DNA from: JAZOTK01 sp045534775
GTDB lineage: Bacteria; Bacillota; Clostridia; RUG12999
Assembly (NCBI GenBank): GCA_045534775.1
Contig: JAZSKI010000063.1
Span: 1 to 24,312 of the forward strand
Reading direction: 5' to 3'
DNA length: 24,312 nucleotides
The notes under the pieces are model-generated. The model saw nothing but the letters and a program-made list of their open reading frames with translations, searched no databases and was not told where the DNA came from. A program made the translations under genes and the position numbers. Below are positions 15,068-24,239 of this stretch, in pieces. The first letter of the stretch is position 1; each line of letters starts with the position of its first letter.

Positions 15068-18000
15068 GTGGCTAAAAGAAGAAAAAACAGAACTATAAGA
15101 GAGTTGGTAGAAACCTACGAAAAGAACAAAAATGCAGCTTTTTCCGCTCAGCGGAAAAAGATTGATGAAGTAACAAAAGGAATGGCTTATGATGAGAACC
15201 ATTCCTCTGCTGCAAATGAAATGGTTAAACAAAAAATATCCGAACTGCAAGCAAATAACATACAAGCTCAGACGGCAAATAAAAACCGCAACATACAGAC
15301 GACATACACAAGACCGGTTACCGAAGAAAGCTTTGCACAATCAAACCCTGTTGGATATAGAGATTTTATAAAATCACGTTCCCAATCCGAAAGCAAAAAA
15401 ATGGAAAAAGTTATAAATGCAAATAAGGAAGCTAATGGACTAAAAGCCTTTCCCGACCATTCCACAAGAAAAGAGACAAGTGAAAGTACCAATAATAAAA
15501 CTGTTGCCGAAAAAGATGCACAACGCATTCAAGCAGCAAAAAAGGAACGTCTCAAAAGAACTATTGAATATGATTTAGCCTCTCCCGGAGAAGAATTTTT
15601 GATGCGTGCAAAAGACACTGCTAAATGGGTCGGCAATCAATTTATGGCAGGATTAAATAAAAGAAACGAAGGATTATTCAGACTGTTGGGTGCCCCCGGT
15701 GAAGCTTTGGGTTTTGATAACAATATATATTCTCAGATTGCTGATGCATATTCACTGCAGGCAAAAGAATTTGGATATAACGCAGCAGCATTAAGCGATT
15801 CTGACAATGCTGTTACGGAGACATTAGCGAGTGTTTTTCAATCTGCACCTCAAATGATTTTGGATACGGCGTTGTTAGCGGCAAGCGGCGGAGGAACCCT
15901 TGGGTCGAAAGCGGTATCGGCAGCTGATGATATATTTAAGGCGGGTAAGGTTGTTGTTCCTAAATTTGTAAGATGGACCGCCGATGCTTTAAAGTTGCCA
16001 AAACACATGATACCAATGTTTGCAGCTCAAGCAGGAAATAGCATATCTGACGCTAAGGAAATGGGAAAGGATGACACTACGGCATTAATATATGGTCTTA
16101 CCAACGGTTATTTGAACGCACTGCTTGAGGGTGGCGGTGTGCAAAAAAATATACGCGACAATCTAATGGGCAAGGTAAAGAAACAAGCATACAATGACGC
16201 AGGGGCGTCCACTTTATGGGGCAAAATCAAATCTGCTGCTTCAAAAATTGAGCCGAGCAAAATCTTTGACAATCCTGTTTTTGAGGAAGGTATGGAAGAA
16301 TTAACGCAGGGTATTACCGAACGGTCTTTGCAAAATATTCAGCTTGGCGCAGGTAATAAAATAGCATCTTTCACTGATGAAAATGCTATTTTAAGCGGGA
16401 AACGCTCTGCCAGAGAATTTGCAGGCGGTGCTTTAGGCGGCGCCGTATTTGGCGGAATAGGGAAAGTCACTACTAACGCCATTAAAAAAATTGCATCTGT
16501 AAAAACACAAATAACAGCTGTTCAGAAAAAAAATAATCAACTTATCAAAGACTTAAATGAAAAGAAAAATCTGGTATCTGCCGATGCAGACATAAGTAAT
16601 GCGGATAAAGTCCTTGCTGCTAAAGAATACGATGCTGCGATTTCAGCCCTTGAGGATTACATAAGCGATTTGAGGGAATATGAGTCTCATATCGGCGATA
16701 TTGTAAAAGGTACCGCTTCTGATGAAGTTAAAGCTATGTATACAGGTAGTAAATTCAAAGACCTCAAGACCTTTGCTCCTACGCATATAGATATAGTTAC
16801 TCAACAATTTGTTCACAGTGAGAAGCAGAATGACGGTAAATATAAAGTAACAGCGATTGACGGCACATATACTTATAAAGACGATAATCAAATAAATATG
16901 CGGTATGTAAATATCCCTAAAGGCAATACTCCTGGCAATCTCGTATTCCACGTAGTAGACGGCGGCATAGAGATTTACGGCGATAATGCCGAAGCTTTTC
17001 ATAACATTTCAAAATTGAGGTTAGATGAAAAGACTCTCTCTGACGGGACACCCACAAAAGCTGTAAGAATACAGACTGCAAACGAAAACACATTAAACAA
17101 AATTGCCAAAAACGCCGGTTATACTCTGGCAAAGGCCACCCAAAACGGCGAGCCCATATATGTGTTTGAAAAAATAAATACTGTTAATGTCGGAGATGTG
17201 TTCGTAGATAACCGAACAGGTGATACCTATAAAATCACCGCCTCAGACAGCGCCGCCGTTACCGTTGAAAAAACCGATAAAAACGGTAAAAATACCCTCG
17301 TCTATACGCCTAAACAGGCAAATGATTTTTTGACAGATAACGAATATATTAAAATTTACAGAAATTCAGCCTTGAATAATCAGCCTGAAAATGATATAAT
17401 AAATATATCAGAAAAAAATGAAGGAGGTATGGAATATGGAGGACAAGAGCAAAATCCCGGTATGGCTGGGCGGAACATATATGCCAACAGAGGAAGAACG
17501 GAAGAAAGCGCGAAAGGAAATAACGAGAAAACTGATAGGCGACAATCTGAGCCCGACTCCCTTGCCGAAGGAATATCAGGAGAAACTGAGCAGGGATTAC
17601 GAGGAAATGAAGAGATTATCCCGGCTGAAAAAACAAGAAACTTCAAACGAAGCGGAGAAAAATACAAAAGATACGGAGTAGAGTTTGAAAAGGTATCCTT
17701 TGATATAGGCAGCAAGCATTTTGAATGTAATCTGATTACCGATATTTCTCCCTACGAGGTACTGAATGAAATAAACAATGCAAACCAAAGAAAAAGCATA
17801 ATAACCTTTTTCATGGATGGTCCTCTTAAAGTATCGGGAGTGGAGCACGAGATAGGCTGCCATTTTATGGGAAATATTTTTATTGACGTAACAAGAGCCG
17901 GCGAGGAGCATCCCGGATACATTAACAGTCATGAGCTTGTTCATTGGCTGAAGGCAATAGACTCCCAAGCTTTTATTGAGCTTCAGGACGTAGTCGTGTC

Positions 18001-21000
18001 AAACGCCTCTGAATATATCAGAGGGCACGTGTTTGACGATATTGACGAGCAGCAGAGGGGACGTTCGGAAAGTATGGGCGAGATTACGCTTCGTGACGAG
18101 GTATGGGAAGAATTTATCGCTGTTGTTCATCAAAATTTGGATTTGTCTTATACAGCCGAATATTTTGAAGACTACGAGCTTGTAAAATCGACCTTTGAAA
18201 AATATCTCGGTAAACAGAATAAAGGTATTTCTGTAACCCAAAAAACATCAAATTCGGTTTTAGACGGGGCAAATACTGTCGGAAACAGCAATGTTGCACC
18301 CACCAAAGATAATAACGCCGAAAGGCTTTCTCTGTCTGTTCAGGAGCAGAAAGCCTTTATTTACGATGACAGCGGCAAAATTCGTTTCAAACAGATAGAT
18401 ATAAACTACAAAAACGATAATTATCACGAAGCCCGCTTTAATCTTTTGGACCCGAGTGAGCCCGATATTGAAACCGTAAATGGCAGAGTTGTCGGAAAGT
18501 ACGGAGTGTATAAAAAAGTTAACGGATATTACGGTGTTACGCTTTTATCTTCCGGGATGGATATAGCTGCATTTGCGACATTTGATGAAGCCTTAAAATT
18601 TGCTGCATACACAAACAGAAATGTGTTATTTAATGATATTTCGTATGTCAGAAATGTAAACGGGCAGTTGGAAATAGATGCGACCCCCGAGTTTATGCAA
18701 TATGGTGAGCAAATTAAAAACATAAAGAATAATAAAGCCTATATTCAGGATGAAACCGAAATAATACAAAAATCAGACAGTGGTAACCAATCGCCGAATG
18801 ATAATAATATTCCCGAAGGTTATACGGCTGAGGATTTATTTATTGACAACAGAACAGCTGAAGAGGTAGGAAACCGAAAAATAAAGGCTTTTCAGTTTAT
18901 GTATCCACAGTTCAAAACCTTTTTTAAGCCAATGGCACGTCAGCTTTATAATGACATATCCCAGACAATAAAGGGCGAGCGTTTTCCTGTTGGAGACGGA
19001 AGAGAGTGGAGTGGTACAACAAGACATACATCCCCTGCTATTGCACGTATAAAAGATGATTTTGAGGTAACCTATAAGCAGATACAGGATGCGTTAAACC
19101 GCATTATAACAGACCAAGGTCAGGAAAATACAGCTCTTGCAAAGCGAATAGAGCTTGTGATTGACGAAATGCTGTCAAACGGATATACTGATTTTTACGG
19201 AAATAAAGTCCCTGCAGATAAAATGTACTTAATTGCAAAGGGCGCTACCGTATATGGTAATTCTGATTTTGAAGGGACCGAACTCGAGGACAAATATTCA
19301 CCCGATAATTTTGATTACGATATAACCGAGGTAGCAGATGATATAAGTTATTCGATTGACGAAAATTTCACTAACAACTACGATAAATGGGTGAAAAGAG
19401 GGAGAAGAAACGGTGTCAGACTTAAAGTCGGCTCTGCTTCGGAAGCATTAAGAAGTGTTGATGTTAAAAACCAAAATATTTATTGGGACTCTTCAAAAAT
19501 AAATTCTTCATTAAAGAAACATAAATATTTGAACGACAACATTATGAAACAAATTCCGGATATTTTGGAAAATCCGATAATTGTTATGCAATCCAAAAAA
19601 TTTGATAGTCGCATAACAATGTTTGGTGAGGTGTACGATGTTGACGGAGTGCCAATTATGGCTGTGTTGGAATTGTTACCAACCAACAAAAAGCATACTA
19701 TAATACTTGATGAAATAAAGGTTACCAGTTCCCATAGCAGAAAAGATAGAAGCAATCCTTCAAGTATAACACAAACTCAAAACATAATAAATACAAGTAA
19801 TATTTTGTATGTAGACCCAAATAAAAAAAGAACCAATAATTGGTTAGTGGCTAATAGGCTGCAATTGCCGTTGCACATAACCAATTATGGCTCTATAAAA
19901 AGTATAACATATCCCGAAGGAAATGTCAATACCTATTCTATGCAAAATTTTAAAAATAATTCAATGGAAAGCGAGGAAAATATCAATGCAAGACGAAACA
20001 ATGTTACTGCTGGAAACTTGGGACGGGGCACTGGTTCGGGTGCCGATAAGTCAGGCGGAAGCATTTACGAGACAGCAAGAGCATCTAAAAAAGATGGCGG
20101 ACAGAGGACAGGCGCCGAAGGCTCCCGAAGAATTTACGCAGAAAATGTCAGAGCTGCTGAAGGGACAGAAATAAGGCAGCAGGGGGCATTTCGTTGTGAA
20201 TTTATAAAGCCTGATTATTACACCGCTGATATGCGTGCTATTGAAGAAAACAACGCAAAACAAGGGATAAAAACATACTTTTTCCTTGACAGTGGCGAGG
20301 TTGTTTTTAAATCTTCTGTTAAATTCAGGGGTGCAGTTACAAAAAATGGTGATGTATATATTCAATGCAATCACGAAAAATATTCTCCCGGGCAGATAAA
20401 CAAACACGAGCTTGTACATCGGAATTACGATTCCGATGATATCAAAAAAGTCCGCGAACACATCAACAACAACCTTACAGAAGATGAAAAACAGTATATA
20501 ATTGATGTTATGTACGCGCGATATTCACTGCTATGTAGGGGCGATGTTAATAAAATATTTGAAGAATTTGTATGTGATGTATTATCCGATATGAATAGCT
20601 ACAGCGGTAAATTTGCAGATGTTACACAAGAATATTGGAGCAGGCATACAGACTTTATTGACAATTATTCAGCAGCCGAATACACGGAAAGTATTGATGC
20701 CGGAGGAATTTCGCTCTCGTTACAAAGTTATACAGGACCTTTAAATCTGTCAAAACAAGAATACACGATGGTATCAAGAGCGATTATGGCAAAAAATGCA
20801 GGTCTTACAGACAACGATTTAAAACCTGTTGATTATGTTTATGCTGCTGACGAGTTTTATATTTATGAAAATCATTCAATCGGTAATTTTACAGTGAGCA
20901 GAAAAATCAGTATTGAGGGAAATGAAGAATTAATAAATTATGTAAGAGGTGAAATAGAAGATGGCACTTACAGAAGCTCAGAAACTTCTCATACATTGGT

Positions 21001-24000
21001 TAAAGAGTATAAAAGCAGAAGAAGAAGCAATAATCGGAATAATGGTGGGGCTGAAAGACCCAGAACATACGGAAGCAATGTTGGATTATCTCTTGGACAA
21101 TCCGAAAGCGACACTATCAGATATACTGAAAGAAACAGTTCGGATACTGCAGACGGAACAGATGAAATAAGAGGGCCTGTTTTATATGAGGGACGACATA
21201 TATATTCAATGGATAAGTGGTATCCTGATTTATCAAGAAATCAGCTCTCAAAATTAAATGATTTCATAAAGAATGATGTCGAAACAAGTACACACAGTAT
21301 AACCGATACAGCAAATTGGGCATTTACCACTATCGGAAACACAAAAGTGTTTGCGATATATAGCACGGAAAAAATGACAGACCCGACACTTTTGTATGAA
21401 TCAAAGGGCAGACAGGGCGAATTTGAAAAGGATTATTTGCTAAATCTATTAGAGGAGTGGAATTATGGCAAGAGTAATGACGGTAAATCAAGCAGGATTG
21501 ACGAGATACTTAGCGATGAAAGGTTGCAAAAAAGGTACGGTATTCAAAATAATAACGGAACTGTGGAACGAGGACAATATTCTGGCAATGATACAGTTTT
21601 GCCGAGAAAATCCAAACGCAAACCTTCAGGAGCTTTTACAAGCGTCATCGAGAATTTGTTCAAAATCCAAAACGAAATAGATGCTGTAGGCGACATAAGT
21701 TTTTCACTTGAAGATGATGGCGAATTTGATTTATTTGACCTTTGGGAGCAGAAAAATAAAGAGTTTGGAACAATCAAAAAAGGTGAAAATCCGACTCGTG
21801 ACATTGATGTACCGAAGAAAATTACAAAGGATAAATTGGTAAGCCGGTTTGCTCGCACAATGCTTGAAGCAGGAGTAACCCCCGATACCGCCGTATCCGA
21901 GTTTGAGAAGCGTATTCTTGATGGCACGATGACACACGAAGTTGTCACCAATGATGATGCTCGCGAGTGGGCTGTAAATCAAATTAAGTATCACGGCTTT
22001 GAAGAAGCACTGAATACTTGGAGCGTATATACTCGGGACGATAATGTCGGTAAAAAAGAGCTTGCATTGGGGATGGAATTGTATAACCAGTGTATCACAA
22101 ACGGTGATGTTACTAATGCTATGAGGATAGCGGCTGAATTAGTTGCAGAAGCCACACACGCAGGTCAAACATTGCAGGCCACTCGTATGCTGAAGCTTAT
22201 GACACCTGACGGACAGCTTTACTACTTGGAAAAATCAATCCAAAAAATGAATGAAGAGTTTAAGAAAAAAATCGGCGACAAATACGAAGATATTGAACTC
22301 AACGAGGAATTGATGGAAAAGTTTTTAACCGAAAAAGAAGCTGACAAGAGGGACAAAATCTATGATGATATTTGTCAGGACATTGCAAATCAAATACCTT
22401 CGACACTTCTTGATAAGTGGAACTCTTGGCGATACCTTGCAATGCTTGGTAATCCGAGAACACATATAAGAAACATAGCTGGTAATGCAGTATTTGTGCC
22501 AGCAATTAAATTAAAGAACTACATAGGTGCTGTTATAGAAGAAATTGCAAAAATCGATACTGACAAGCGTACAAAATCCTTGCACAAAAACAAAAAAGCA
22601 GTAGAGTTTGCAAAGAGCGATTTTGCTAAAATGCTGAAAGTGCTTCAGGGTGAAAACGCTAAATATGCAGTGACGAGTGACATTGAGGGTAAAAGAACAA
22701 TCTTCAAAACAAAATGGCTTGAAAAGTTAAGGACAAAAAACTTTGAGTGGCTTGAAAGAGAGGATATGTGGTTCTTAAAGATGCATTATGTTGATGCACT
22801 TGCTCAGCTTCTCACAGCAAGAAAGCTTGATGTAGATAATATAGACGAAAAAACCCTCGACATTGTAAGAGCTTATGCTGTCAGAGAAGCCCAGAGAGCA
22901 ACATACCGTGATGCTAACTCTTTAGCGGAGGCTCTTAATAAACTGCAGAAGAAAGCAGAACATTCAGATAAAAAGTCCATCCGTGCTACAAGTGTTCTTT
23001 TAGAGGGTGTAATGCCTTTCAAGAAAACACCGCTTAATATTGCAAAACAAGGTGTGCAATATTCTCCTGTAGGAATATTAACAGGCATATATAAAACAGT
23101 TTCAAAAGTCAAGAACGGTGATGCGTACAGCACTGCCGACATAATTGACGATTTTGCTAAGGGTCTTACAGGTACAGCTTTGATGCTGCTTGGTACATTC
23201 CTTGCATCGCTTGGAGTTATATCCGGCGGTGACGATGAGAATAAAAAGAAAAAAGAGTTTGACAAGATGGTTGGTGAACAGTCATTTTCTATAAATATCG
23301 GGGATAAATCTTACACCATCGACTGGGCTGCACCCACTTGCTTACCTTTATTCACGGGTGTGGAGCTGTACGAACTGGCAAAAGACGATTTTAAATTCTC
23401 TGATATAACAGCGGCACTTTCATCTTTGACAGACCCTTTGCTTGAATTATCAGTATTCTCAGGAATAAGCGGAGCGATTGAATCAGCACAGTACAATGAT
23501 ACTAATACGCTATTTGCGATAGGTTCAGATATGACAACGAGTTATTTGACACAAGCTCTCCCTACCATTGGTGGACAAATCTCACGGATAGTTGATAAGA
23601 ACAAAAGAGAGTATTACTACACAGATAAAAACAGCAACCTGCCTAAAGGCATCCAAAGTTTTATTGGGCAGGTATCGAGTAAAATACCGTTTGCAAGTTA
23701 TTTGTTTGAGCCGGCAATAGATGAATGGGGCCGCGAGGAAACTTACGGCAACATAGTTGAAAGAACTTTCGAAAATGCCGTTTCGCCCGGATATTACTCC
23801 AAAAAGAATTATACCAAGGTTGACGAAGAAATCAAGCGCTTATATGAAAGCACAGGCGAGTCAAATGTACTTCCTGTAATTCAGCAAAAGAAATACACCG
23901 AATCAAACGTTGATTATCCTATGACTGCAGGTCAATGGTCTGAAGCTAAACGAATAAGAGGACAAAAGAGTTTTGAACTGATAGAACAACTTTTATCTGA

Positions 24001-24169
24001 TAGTATAAAAATAAAATTACTGAATAAGGTAACCGGCAAATATGAAAAGAAAATCTATAGTCAAATGTCTGATGCTGAAAAAGTAAAAGCCGTAATGAAA
24101 TGCTATGAAGATGCCGGAGAGTACACGAAGGAGCAAATGATTGAAAAGGTAAAAGGTAACAAAAAATAA
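15068..24169 (+). CDS. Giant polyvalent virion protein with two zincin domains, MuF-C-type toxin domain and conserved C-terminal region
   Basis: 3033 codons from GTG at 15068, with AAGGAG 8 bases upstream. Approximate residue layout: 1-480 helical with hydrophobic Gly/Ala segments (near 261-285 and 451-470); 550-760 beta-rich, with a KOW/SH3-like piece at 706-760; 820-1060 zincin 1 (HELVH at 955-959, EVWEEF at 1011-1016); 1086-1218 an unidentified globular domain; 1250-1392 a helical domain of the large-polyvalent-protein type; 1463-1622 a domain resembling MuF C-terminal, a predicted BECR-fold RNase toxin (IPDILENPIIVMQS, GEVYDVDGVPIMAVL, LYVDPNKKRTNNWL); 1700-1860 zincin 2 (HELVH at 1780-1784, EEFVCD at 1832-1837); 1894-1968 and 2036-2138 two unidentified modules; 2208-3033 a conserved-style C-terminus with RYLAMLGNPRTHIRNIAGN, EGVMPFKKTPLNIAKQG and a hydrophobic helix at 2701-2720. 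Such proteins are thought to be packaged and injected with phage DNA. Four small reading frames lie within its linkers. Confidence 0.85.
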   Translation: MAKRRKNRTIRELVETYEKNKNAAFSAQRKKIDEVTKGMAYDENHSSAANEMVKQKISELQANNIQAQTANKNRNIQTTYTRPVTEESFAQSNPVGYRDFIKSRSQSESKKMEKVINANKEANGLKAFPDHSTRKETSESTNNKTVAEKDAQRIQAAKKERLKRTIEYDLASPGEEFLMRAKDTAKWVGNQFMAGLNKRNEGLFRLLGAPGEALGFDNNIYSQIADAYSLQAKEFGYNAAALSDSDNAVTETLASVFQSAPQMILDTALLAASGGGTLGSKAVSAADDIFKAGKVVVPKFVRWTADALKLPKHMIPMFAAQAGNSISDAKEMGKDDTTALIYGLTNGYLNALLEGGGVQKNIRDNLMGKVKKQAYNDAGASTLWGKIKSAASKIEPSKIFDNPVFEEGMEELTQGITERSLQNIQLGAGNKIASFTDENAILSGKRSAREFAGGALGGAVFGGIGKVTTNAIKKIASVKTQITAVQKKNNQLIKDLNEKKNLVSADADISNADKVLAAKEYDAAISALEDYISDLREYESHIGDIVKGTASDEVKAMYTGSKFKDLKTFAPTHIDIVTQQFVHSEKQNDGKYKVTAIDGTYTYKDDNQINMRYVNIPKGNTPGNLVFHVVDGGIEIYGDNAEAFHNISKLRLDEKTLSDGTPTKAVRIQTANENTLNKIAKNAGYTLAKATQNGEPIYVFEKINTVNVGDVFVDNRTGDTYKITASDSAAVTVEKTDKNGKNTLVYTPKQANDFLTDNEYIKIYRNSALNNQPENDIINISEKNEGGMEYGGQEQNPGMAGRNIYANRGRTEESAKGNNEKTDRRQSEPDSLAEGISGETEQGLRGNEEIIPAEKTRNFKRSGEKYKRYGVEFEKVSFDIGSKHFECNLITDISPYEVLNEINNANQRKSIITFFMDGPLKVSGVEHEIGCHFMGNIFIDVTRAGEEHPGYINSHELVHWLKAIDSQAFIELQDVVVSNASEYIRGHVFDDIDEQQRGRSESMGEITLRDEVWEEFIAVVHQNLDLSYTAEYFEDYELVKSTFEKYLGKQNKGISVTQKTSNSVLDGANTVGNSNVAPTKDNNAERLSLSVQEQKAFIYDDSGKIRFKQIDINYKNDNYHEARFNLLDPSEPDIETVNGRVVGKYGVYKKVNGYYGVTLLSSGMDIAAFATFDEALKFAAYTNRNVLFNDISYVRNVNGQLEIDATPEFMQYGEQIKNIKNNKAYIQDETEIIQKSDSGNQSPNDNNIPEGYTAEDLFIDNRTAEEVGNRKIKAFQFMYPQFKTFFKPMARQLYNDISQTIKGERFPVGDGREWSGTTRHTSPAIARIKDDFEVTYKQIQDALNRIITDQGQENTALAKRIELVIDEMLSNGYTDFYGNKVPADKMYLIAKGATVYGNSDFEGTELEDKYSPDNFDYDITEVADDISYSIDENFTNNYDKWVKRGRRNGVRLKVGSASEALRSVDVKNQNIYWDSSKINSSLKKHKYLNDNIMKQIPDILENPIIVMQSKKFDSRITMFGEVYDVDGVPIMAVLELLPTNKKHTIILDEIKVTSSHSRKDRSNPSSITQTQNIINTSNILYVDPNKKRTNNWLVANRLQLPLHITNYGSIKSITYPEGNVNTYSMQNFKNNSMESEENINARRNNVTAGNLGRGTGSGADKSGGSIYETARASKKDGGQRTGAEGSRRIYAENVRAAEGTEIRQQGAFRCEFIKPDYYTADMRAIEENNAKQGIKTYFFLDSGEVVFKSSVKFRGAVTKNGDVYIQCNHEKYSPGQINKHELVHRNYDSDDIKKVREHINNNLTEDEKQYIIDVMYARYSLLCRGDVNKIFEEFVCDVLSDMNSYSGKFADVTQEYWSRHTDFIDNYSAAEYTESIDAGGISLSLQSYTGPLNLSKQEYTMVSRAIMAKNAGLTDNDLKPVDYVYAADEFYIYENHSIGNFTVSRKISIEGNEELINYVRGEIEDGTYRSSETSHTLVKEYKSRRRSNNRNNGGAERPRTYGSNVGLSLGQSESDTIRYTERNSSDTADGTDEIRGPVLYEGRHIYSMDKWYPDLSRNQLSKLNDFIKNDVETSTHSITDTANWAFTTIGNTKVFAIYSTEKMTDPTLLYESKGRQGEFEKDYLLNLLEEWNYGKSNDGKSSRIDEILSDERLQKRYGIQNNNGTVERGQYSGNDTVLPRKSKRKPSGAFTSVIENLFKIQNEIDAVGDISFSLEDDGEFDLFDLWEQKNKEFGTIKKGENPTRDIDVPKKITKDKLVSRFARTMLEAGVTPDTAVSEFEKRILDGTMTHEVVTNDDAREWAVNQIKYHGFEEALNTWSVYTRDDNVGKKELALGMELYNQCITNGDVTNAMRIAAELVAEATHAGQTLQATRMLKLMTPDGQLYYLEKSIQKMNEEFKKKIGDKYEDIELNEELMEKFLTEKEADKRDKIYDDICQDIANQIPSTLLDKWNSWRYLAMLGNPRTHIRNIAGNAVFVPAIKLKNYIGAVIEEIAKIDTDKRTKSLHKNKKAVEFAKSDFAKMLKVLQGENAKYAVTSDIEGKRTIFKTKWLEKLRTKNFEWLEREDMWFLKMHYVDALAQLLTARKLDVDNIDEKTLDIVRAYAVREAQRATYRDANSLAEALNKLQKKAEHSDKKSIRATSVLLEGVMPFKKTPLNIAKQGVQYSPVGILTGIYKTVSKVKNGDAYSTADIIDDFAKGLTGTALMLLGTFLASLGVISGGDDENKKKKEFDKMVGEQSFSINIGDKSYTIDWAAPTCLPLFTGVELYELAKDDFKFSDITAALSSLTDPLLELSVFSGISGAIESAQYNDTNTLFAIGSDMTTSYLTQALPTIGGQISRIVDKNKREYYYTDKNSNLPKGIQSFIGQVSSKIPFASYLFEPAIDEWGREETYGNIVERTFENAVSPGYYSKKNYTKVDEEIKRLYESTGESNVLPVIQQKKYTESNVDYPMTAGQWSEAKRIRGQKSFELIEQLLSDSIKIKLLNKVTGKYEKKIYSQMSDAEKVKAVMKCYEDAGEYTKEQMIEKVKGNKK
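17436..17681 (+). CDS. Nested ORF A inside the giant gene (+1 frame), type 1
   Basis: 81 aa starting MEDKSKIPVWLGGTYMPTEE, in the +1 frame of the giant gene. Its ATG sits 7 bases after a perfect AAGGAGGT (17421-17428); a further in-frame ATG at 17418 lies upstream of that site and is less likely. The protein is charged and helical with a conserved-looking W-x-G-x4-P start. In the giant frame the same DNA reads as a Gly/Glu/Arg/Ser linker without hydrophobic core, so the small frame looks like the constrained one. It directly precedes zincin 1. It weakly resembles nested ORF B. Function is unknown; a partner or antidote for a neighbouring domain is inferred. Confidence 0.65.
   Translation: MEDKSKIPVWLGGTYMPTEEERKKARKEITRKLIGDNLSPTPLPKEYQEKLSRDYEEMKRLSRLKKQETSNEAEKNTKDTE
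19986..20174 (+). CDS. Nested ORF B inside the giant gene (+1 frame), type 1
   Basis: 62 aa starting MQDETMLLLETWDGALVRVP. Its ATG follows GCGAGGA with about 9 bases of spacing. It lies between the MuF-C-type domain and zincin 2 of the giant protein, in the same +1 frame as the other nested ORFs. The order W-x-G, a Pro, Glu-rich helix, an Asp-Arg/Asn turn, then P-x-E-(Y/F)-x2-K-(L/M)-S is shared with nested ORF A, suggesting distant paralogy. The giant frame here is a Gly/Ser/Arg/Ala linker. The ORF is small and soluble, with no known domain recognised. Confidence 0.65.
   Translation: MQDETMLLLETWDGALVRVPISQAEAFTRQQEHLKKMADRGQAPKAPEEFTQKMSELLKGQK
20961..21170 (+). CDS. Nested ORF C inside the giant gene (+1 frame), type 2
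   Basis: 69 aa starting MALTEAQKLLIHWLKSIKAE, followed by an ordered all-helical pattern with hydrophobic periodicity that looks like a small folded bundle. The ATG has AAGAGGTGA 8 bases upstream. It begins exactly where the giant protein's module at about 1894-1968 ends, and covers an Arg/Asn/Ser/Gly linker of the giant frame. It aligns with nested ORF D over its C-terminal half (AMLDYLLDNPKATLSDILKE against AMIQFCRENPNANLQELLQA). No function is recognised; an immunity-like partner of the adjacent module is an inference. Confidence 0.75.
   Translation: MALTEAQKLLIHWLKSIKAEEEAIIGIMVGLKDPEHTEAMLDYLLDNPKATLSDILKETVRILQTEQMK
21465..21680 (+). CDS. Nested ORF D inside the giant gene (+1 frame), type 2
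   Basis: 71 aa starting MARVMTVNQAGLTRYLAMKG. It has the best start of the set: AGAGGAG (21451-21457) with 7 bases of spacing. It is all-helical and homologous-looking to nested ORF C, including a shared ENP/DNP turn. It begins at the end of the giant protein's module at about 2036-2138 and ends just before the C-terminal region. The giant frame in this interval is a Lys/Arg/Ser/Asn/Gly-rich linker. Function is unknown. Confidence 0.72.
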   Translation: MARVMTVNQAGLTRYLAMKGCKKGTVFKIITELWNEDNILAMIQFCRENPNANLQELLQASSRICSKSKTK

Positions 24170-24196
24170 AAAGGGGCTGTGACAAAATAGCCCGAG

Positions 24197-24239
24197 AAAA
24201 AATGAGGACGATTGCATATTGCAAAAGTCCTCATTTTTT
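24197..24239 (+). terminator. Strong intrinsic terminator, possibly bidirectional
   Basis: A perfect 13-bp stem (24197-24209 with 24227-24239) reads AAAAAATGAGGAC on the left arm and ends in six Ts on the right arm. The loop holds a further TTGCA-TAT-TGCAA stem. The A-tract on the left allows termination from both sides. It would stop transcription from the giant gene entering the IS. Confidence 0.85.

Noticed and set aside
15189..15371. 60-codon frame in the same +1 frame as the nested ORFs
   Set aside because: No good Shine-Dalgarno; composition is basic and unstructured, and the giant frame here is not a low-complexity linker.
17597..17968. 123-codon minus-strand frame over zincin 1
   Set aside because: Antisense to an intact HELVH domain, with Cys/Phe/Ser-rich shadow composition.
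21544..21951. 135-codon minus-strand frame inside the giant gene
   Set aside because: Ser/Phe-rich antisense shadow; no ribosome site, and it crosses well-conserved-looking coding sequence.
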